A program made the translations under genes and the position numbers. Below, in pieces: positions 57,830-64,000 of a DNA stretch of 64,000 nt. Below the pieces are notes generated by a model. It was given only the letters and a program-made list of their open reading frames with translations, was not told where the DNA came from and made no database searches. Source of the stretch: Icerya purchasi (Eukaryota; Arthropoda; Insecta; Hemiptera; Monophlebidae); NCBI GenBank assembly GCA_039619475.1, contig CM077116.1, forward strand, positions 5,580,001 to 5,644,000. Direction: 5' to 3'. The stretch's first letter is position 1; each line of letters opens with the position of its first letter.

Positions 57830-60800
57830 TTGTGTATTTCGCTATATAATTTCTGTGTAATGTTAGTGTCCCATAAATATGCCAGTGGCAAAGAATCCTA
57901 CAAGTATTAGGCAATTAGACGTTGAATCTAATTATTTATTTAATAAACACTGAATTACTGTTTATGAAATACAAAAATTGAATATTTTTCGCACAATCAT
58001 TAATTGAGAAAAGGCAGTGTAAATCGTTTTCTCTTTAAAATTAATCGTATAGTTATTAATTGTTTTTTTCTTTTTTTTTTTTACAAATTTTTGCTCACAA
58101 AATTACCCTTTTCAAACTAGAAAGCAATATATACGTTCCGAATAATATGAATCTACACTCTTCCTTCGACTCAAGTATGCAGTTTGTATTTATTTATTTA
58201 AAACATAATTTAAATAGTACGGAGAGGGTAGTCCGAATTTTTAATTTTTGAAAAAGGTCATTAGAAGGAAGGAAGGTAAAATAAAGTGTGGCAAGTTAGG
58301 AATCTCGTGTGAAAATCTTAAAATCATTCGAGTTCGAATAGCAAATTAGCTAAATACGCAACTATAAAACAAATGGTAATATTTTTAGATTTATCGTTTC
58401 GTTGAATCAATGTAGAAGTTCATTTTGTAATGCCACTCTGAATTGACAATATTGGTAAAAGAGATGTTACAATTAGTGCTCTAAAAACTATTAATGTGTC
58501 TATGTAATTTGTTATTAAAAAGAATACATAAATAATATACGTATCGGTAGCAAATCATTTTCCCTGATACTTCTCTACGATAGAAAAATGTTGAAATGGA
58601 ATTAACAATCGCACGCATTACTGCATAAACAAAAACAAATTAAGAAGACACTTGTTTTTTACTATTAACAATTTATATGAACAAGAAAAGGAATAACCTA
58701 AAATAAATTTGAATAATAAATAAATAAATAAATAAAAAGGATTATTATGACTTTAAAATTATAAATTGAAATATATACAGCTGATCTGTTAACAAGAAAA
58801 AGGTTGAAACATATTATTTAAAAGAAAATTACAAATACACTAAGAAGTATCTATTTATAAGTGAATACGTCTGCTAACATTAATAAACTTTTTTAAACGC
58901 GTCGATCGAATAATCGTTGCTTCGCTGCATGACCACTTCTACGTCGCTATTAGTCAACAGATATTTACTATTCGCAAAGCGTATTTATAAATGAGGCGTG
59001 CGAATTTCGTCGCGATGAAATAGCAATAATCATAATGAACACATGTAGCTCCCTTAAAGTGGCCAAGTAGCCGGTTTGTTAAACACTTCGATCTGTTTTA
59101 CGCTGTTGTATGTTTTTATGCTTTTCAATGAGCTCTTAGTGACTCATTGATATTGCTGAACTGACACGGAAACCTAGAGGATTATCAATGGAACAAACAG
59201 CGTCTTTAAGCATTTTTTTTCCCATCGATTTCTCGGATTTTTACCAAAAATTAAAAACCATCTTTTTAACTAGGATTAATTTCTGCTACCAATGAAGTAG
59301 CGACAGATTTCTTTTTTTTTTTTTTTTTATTTTGCTTTAATACTTCATCTCATGACTAGAAGTACCGGAGGTTTGCCACTGATATATATATATATATATA
59401 TATATAAACTCGGTCACTTTGGCCTCGCAAGGGGCTGTGCCCCTTGACCCCTCCTGCTTTCATTCCTGTCTCTTTCTCTTCTATACTTTGTATAAAATGA
59501 TCAAAATTTACAACGTAATTCTTACTGGCATCAACACACACAAAAAATAACATAACCACAAAAATCCTATTCTAACATTTACCTTAAGTTATATAAAATT
59601 AAGACATTTTTTCGTAACATTTTTTGTTACATATTTCATTACATAAAATTGTGACATTTTTTAAATAACAATAACAAAAATCCTACAAAATAAAACAAAC
59701 GTTACATAAAATTGGGACATTTTTCTGGGACATTTTTTTGGGATATTTTTTCGAATGGGGGGTAGCCTAAGAATTACGTTGTAATTAATATATACATATA
59801 TAATGTATCGTGTATTGTTATTTGCCTGACGGGTAGAAATCGGACGTTTTATTTCCTGAAAGAGAAGATAATTTTGTTATAGGAATAACGAAAAACACTC
59901 GACAATACTTTGTACCGGTCGGATCTGAGTGTAAGTTGTGAGCGATTGGCTATACGCAAACTTCATTTTTGCTGGGTAATTTTACATTACTTCATTAGAT
60001 AAACCTTGCGCACACATCGCAGCTATTGGGTTTTCAGTTTAATCTATTGTTACGGAATCCTGTCAAAACATGCAAATAGAAGAAATATACAAATTGCACA
60101 AGTTCAGTTCAGAGAACCTCATGTTTTTTACGTGTTAAAGTCACAGTTTCGAGTACGCCGAGTGAAAATAATCCCATTTATTTAATGCAAGCAGAAAATT
60201 ATTTAGCTTCTTAATTCGATCGAATCGCTTAATTATAAGCAATAACGGACTGAACCTGTTTTCTCTAGAAATATCTTAAAGTCTCAGTACGAATCTTTTT
60301 CATCACTCTTCAATGTTATCTTTTCATAAAGCTATTTAGTGTGTTTTTTGTTTTAGTGATCGTTCCATTCTCGAGCATTGGTATATCCATAATTATTAAT
60401 AATCGCAGACTATGCTCTTTTTTTTCAACCGATTTTCAGTCGGTTTATTAGAAACAGTTCGCATTGTAAATCGAATGCCGGTTGGGCTCCAGAAATGTAT
60501 GATTTTATCGTAAGCTTTCAAATTGTTTTTATAAGCAAATATTTTTAGTTTTTTTATGAATGCGATACTTTGACTACCAGCGATTTCTCATTATTACGAC
60601 GCGCACACACATATATACATATATATATATATATATATCTGTTTAATACATCCTGCAATCATAAACCATTTGGTTAGTTCAGAGAGTATGAAAACAGAAG
60701 GAGCCCAACATTTTAAGTACGTAAATTCGTTTATTTTTTATCCCAGCTGACGGCTTTGTTTTCAGCGATAATTTATTAGCTATTTTTCAGCTTGTTTTAG

Positions 60801-62035
60801 ACAAGTATGAATTTATTCTGTACCCAAAGTACTGCTTTGAAATTGTTGGCGTGAGTTTCACCGAAATTACAATACGCCGCTGCTTCATTAACTAATGGAA
60901 AGTTGTGTTACATTTTAAACTGTCTCTCGATTCGCGCAATTTAATGCATTTTATTCGGTTCTTTTGCCAGGTGTTTTAATAATCCTACGATAACAAAATC
61001 GTATTTTGGCATTTATTTCGTTGCTTTCGTGCCATCAAATTGCAATTGTTTAGCGTTACTTTTTTTTTTTTTTTTTTACCTGCAAAATCATTAGGTTAAT
61101 CGCATACGCATATACACGCGTGATTTCTTTTTTAAAATTTGACAGAGCTCAAGATGTCGATTCTGCATTGAGCTGAGAAGTCTGTTTATTTTCGCTTTGT
61201 TAGATTTCTTTCAAGATGCTTAATTAAATTTCGATTTGGACTTCGTTAATGTAAGACGCGTTACCCTCCTTGTAGTACTAGCTGAAACACAAAACGCACA
61301 TTCGACTCTAACCAATGACGGCGGTAGAATTGAATTTTCAAAATTTCTCCTACTCATTTTCGATTCGAATTAACGCGAGAGATAGTTATGTAGTAGTTCT
61401 CTAAATACTTTTTGTGTTTCATTTAACGTTTTAAAATATTTTGTTTCAACATGTTACTAAAAAAAATAAATTACAAAAACCCGGGCATACATGTATAACT
61501 CCTTGATTTTTTCACTGGGTCTGTCGCTTTTGCCGTTACTGTTGACTGAAAAATGATAATTCGTAGTATTTGAAAATAAAAAATTTGAAAGAAAGGTAAC
61601 GCGATATTACACAAAGTAAAACATAATTTTTATACAAAACGCTATTTTTAAAATAAATTTTCGATCGCCTTGCTTGTGATTTAGTTTTAGCTTTTCAATT
61701 ATTGCGGATTAATAATTTTATGCACATAAATGCTCGTGATTTTTGTAGGAATGTCTATCGTCTTTTGTATATACGGTATCCAGTTTTTCTTGTGACCGGT
61801 GATGGATCTGAGGGCGGTTCAGGGGTCCACAGGCCCCGTTGAACGTCTAAACTAACACCATATAGGATAGCTTCTCAACCGGACGCGATTGCATACTCGA
61901 ACTAACTTAAACATATACTAGTAATATAGCTGCAATAAAGTATTTGTTGATTTCATTTCGGTTTTTTTATTTAACTCGTTTCAACGCGGGCTACATGCGG
62001 ACCGGAATGCATAAATGCAATAAATTCGAGATCAA
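57830..62035 (+). other. Innexin intron, middle part
   Basis: No exon recognised. (TA)n tracts at about 59381-59405 and 60615-60637. A hairpin-like GGGGCTGTGCCCC lies near 59430. From 59580 to 59750 a phrase like TAAAATTG(G/T)GACATTTTTT recurs about four times as a weak tandem repeat. Confidence 0.5.
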
Positions 62036-62296
62036 GGGCGTCGCCAGCCGCCGGGGGGGGGGGGAGAGATGATAGAAAAAGGATATGAGTTATAGGGAAA
62101 ATAAAATTTATAAGTTGTAAAGGCTTAATATTTTATTAAACAAGAATAAAATCTTAGTTAAAACATAATTTTCGTGGGTTTCTGACAAATTGTTCATGAT
62201 TACGCGCCTATGAATACTCATCATGATCGGTTGATTAAAAAGTTTCAAGGCTCCAAGGGAGGCAGCTGACCCCCCTGCCCCCCGTTGGCGGCGCCC
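62036..62296 (-). mobile_element. MITE copy 2 (261 bp), inverted relative to copy 1
   Basis: Starts GGGCGTCGCCAGCCG and ends GTTGGCGGCGCCC. Its reverse complement aligns through the AT-rich core with copy 1 (shared CCTATGAATACTCAT, GTAAAGGCTTAATATT and AGGATATGAGTTATAG on the plus strand). Point differences and a longer G run show the copies are not very recent. Confidence 0.75.
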
Positions 62297-64000
62297 ATGT
62301 TCTAGATGCTCTGTTGTATATAATCAGTTCGCTTCGGAGATAGCAACTGTAGTCGAACCGAATTAACGTGACGATACGGAATTTAGCGTTAATTTATGTA
62401 GAAGCGGGTTTTTATTAAAATGTTCCCTCTATTTGTTAAATTAGCAAAAGTTTTCGACCGGTTTAACAGATTTAGCGTGTAATTCAATCATTCCTGTCAT
62501 CGTGATCACACTAATTCGTCTATTTTCCTCGCAAAGTGTAAACCCGCTTACGGCCTACCCAACTCTCCGTTTTCATATAATATGATCAATACGTTTAGGT
62601 AAAAACGCGGCGCAAACGTATCATCACGGGCAAATGTTAGCGTCTAAATACGGAAACGATGACTTCGATCCGATTTTTCTGAATTCGTCTTGAAACATTA
62701 TCGGTGTAAATTGAATCTTTGGCCGAATGTGCAAGAATATGAAGCCAGCTGATCGCCATTTTATAGGAAGCTGTACAAGTTTCAAATTTTGCGTGTACAA
62801 AGAGGGTTGTTTTTAAAACCTGCTTTGTGCATAAATCGAGCTGCTCCGTAATTTGATGCCCCATTCTCGTAAATATCTGCTAAATTCCAAACTAACGTTA
62901 TGTTCGTAGTTCGCCAACTCCGTTTTTATTATTATTTTTTTTTTTTTCCTTTTCAAATACGTTAATTTATATTTCGGTGTCATTTGTATAGAGGCTTGCG
63001 ACTTGACTTACCTTTTGTTTATGCCTGTGCGCGAAAGAGAAATACATATTCACGCTGTGTCGCGCCTTCGCAGTTTTTTTCAATTACATTGCCAGTTCTA
63101 TAATTCAAATAAGAGTTAGAGCAATTGTAGTTGACTGGGGCAGATTGTAACAGAATTGAACAGTTTGTAACAAGACGTAACAGGTTGAAACGGGACCATA
63201 ACTGTCGTGAAGCAGAGGGGTAAAAGGTGTTTAAATGTAACTGGAATAGACTATCTCCGCTGGAGACTAATGCGGTTTATTGATACACATAAAGTATTCA
63301 TGTTGAATTTGATGTCTTATAAACTCCCAATAAAGAGTATTACAACGAAAAAGCGTATTCACTGTACGTGAAATAAAATAATAAATCGAGAGAGGCGAAT
63401 TTTTTTCCCTCTTTGTTAACTATGGACCTTAACCTAGCGCAAGTAAAATATTGTCAATGTGCGGCCATCAAGCCCTATCTGAATGAACAGAGCTGCCTAA
63501 TCAACTAGTATTGTAAATAGGAAATACATTTTAGAGCTACTATGTTATCATACAGTTTTTGGTTCTATTGAATGTAATAGTTCTTTTAATTTGATAATGT
63601 CTTTCGAAGGCTAAATTTGATTTTTTGAACTACGGGGATACACATTGATATGGACTCTACCGGGCATAGGAAATGCAGAACAGTAATTACACTTAACGGG
63701 AAAAATTTCAGCAAACCGATTTTTCGCGCGACGAAAATTTTAATTTTATTAAAAATTATTTCAACGAACAGCAGGAATGAAAAAAAAAAGAGACTCGCCT
63801 TAGGATATTTGAAATAGCTGTTATTATTTCGAGGTGATATGCAAGTGAACATTTCACACGCAACTTGTACGTTTATTATTTTCCCAATAGAAAAATAATT
63901 CCATTCATCCGTATATTAGATAAATTAATGTGATTTATCGATATTAAACAAAATTTTGATCGGTAAACTGCAATTGCTAATCGTTGCGCATATAAATTAT
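62297..64000 (+). other. Innexin intron, right end of the window
   Basis: AT-rich, T tract near 62936-62948, and a weak repeat of GTAACA(G/A)-type words near 63145-63195. No exon or RNA gene seen. Confidence 0.45.

Noticed and set aside
57089..64000. Second innexin exon within the window
   Set aside because: I looked for the membrane-span 2 continuation (FYTPRWLWK-like) in forward frames and did not see it; the intron probably runs past 64000.

Overview
The window reads as AT-rich, intron-bearing animal DNA, almost certainly insect. The support is a spliced PSMD5 gene, the first coding exon of a shaking-B-type innexin, and dense LINE, SINE and MITE debris. Hymenoptera is my best guess from the style of the repeats, but nothing here proves the order. 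Only two host genes are recognisable.

Layout. 1-2266: 3' part of an I/R1-like LINE with reverse transcriptase, RNase H and a zinc knuckle, ending in a poly(A) tail. 3032-14170 (minus): complete PSMD5, a 26S proteasome assembly chaperone, rebuilt here as eight exons giving about 512 residues; its two largest introns hold a tRNA-derived SINE and a probable reverse transcriptase relic. 15.4-19.2 kb: old transposon debris, mainly an RTE-like LINE on the minus strand with the 3' end of a second LINE inserted into it. 19791-40057: a 20.27-kb near-perfect palindrome, described below. 40.1-46.9 kb: a second SINE copy, reverse transcriptase relics, three LINE 3' ends and a duplicated repeat of unknown type. 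46.9-56.7 kb: no recognisable gene, but a (TA)n tract, a (GCT)8 tract and a 14-copy 35-bp minisatellite. 56729-57088: the innexin exon. The rest is apparently its intron, with two oppositely oriented copies of one MITE.

The most unusual object is the palindrome. It is bounded by a 6-bp direct repeat (CATACC) at 19785-19790 and 40058-40063, and its ends read 5'-AGTAGATG...CATCTACT-3'. A 6-bp target duplication with AG...CT ends is the signature of Maverick/Polinton elements. Here the terminal inverted repeats are not a few hundred bases: they are the whole element, two arms of about 10.0 and 10.2 kb meeting at a 34-nt spacer. Each arm carries the same two intact genes. Gene A (311 aa) looks like a DEDDh exonuclease fold with its catalytic residues replaced. 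Gene B (325 aa) looks like the multicopy arthropod family I know as DUF8207. The arms also hold a diverged ~190-230-bp repeat with GC-rich copies at the tips, two low-complexity spacer-repeat tracts around a small ORF, and a large TA-type microsatellite beside the axis. I find no DNA polymerase B, integrase, packaging ATPase, protease or capsid gene, so the element probably moved with proteins supplied by another element. Arm-to-arm identity is so high, including non-coding DNA, that the element is either young or homogenised by gene conversion. The two B genes point away from the axis and the two A genes point toward it; transcription crossing the axis would give a very long hairpin RNA.
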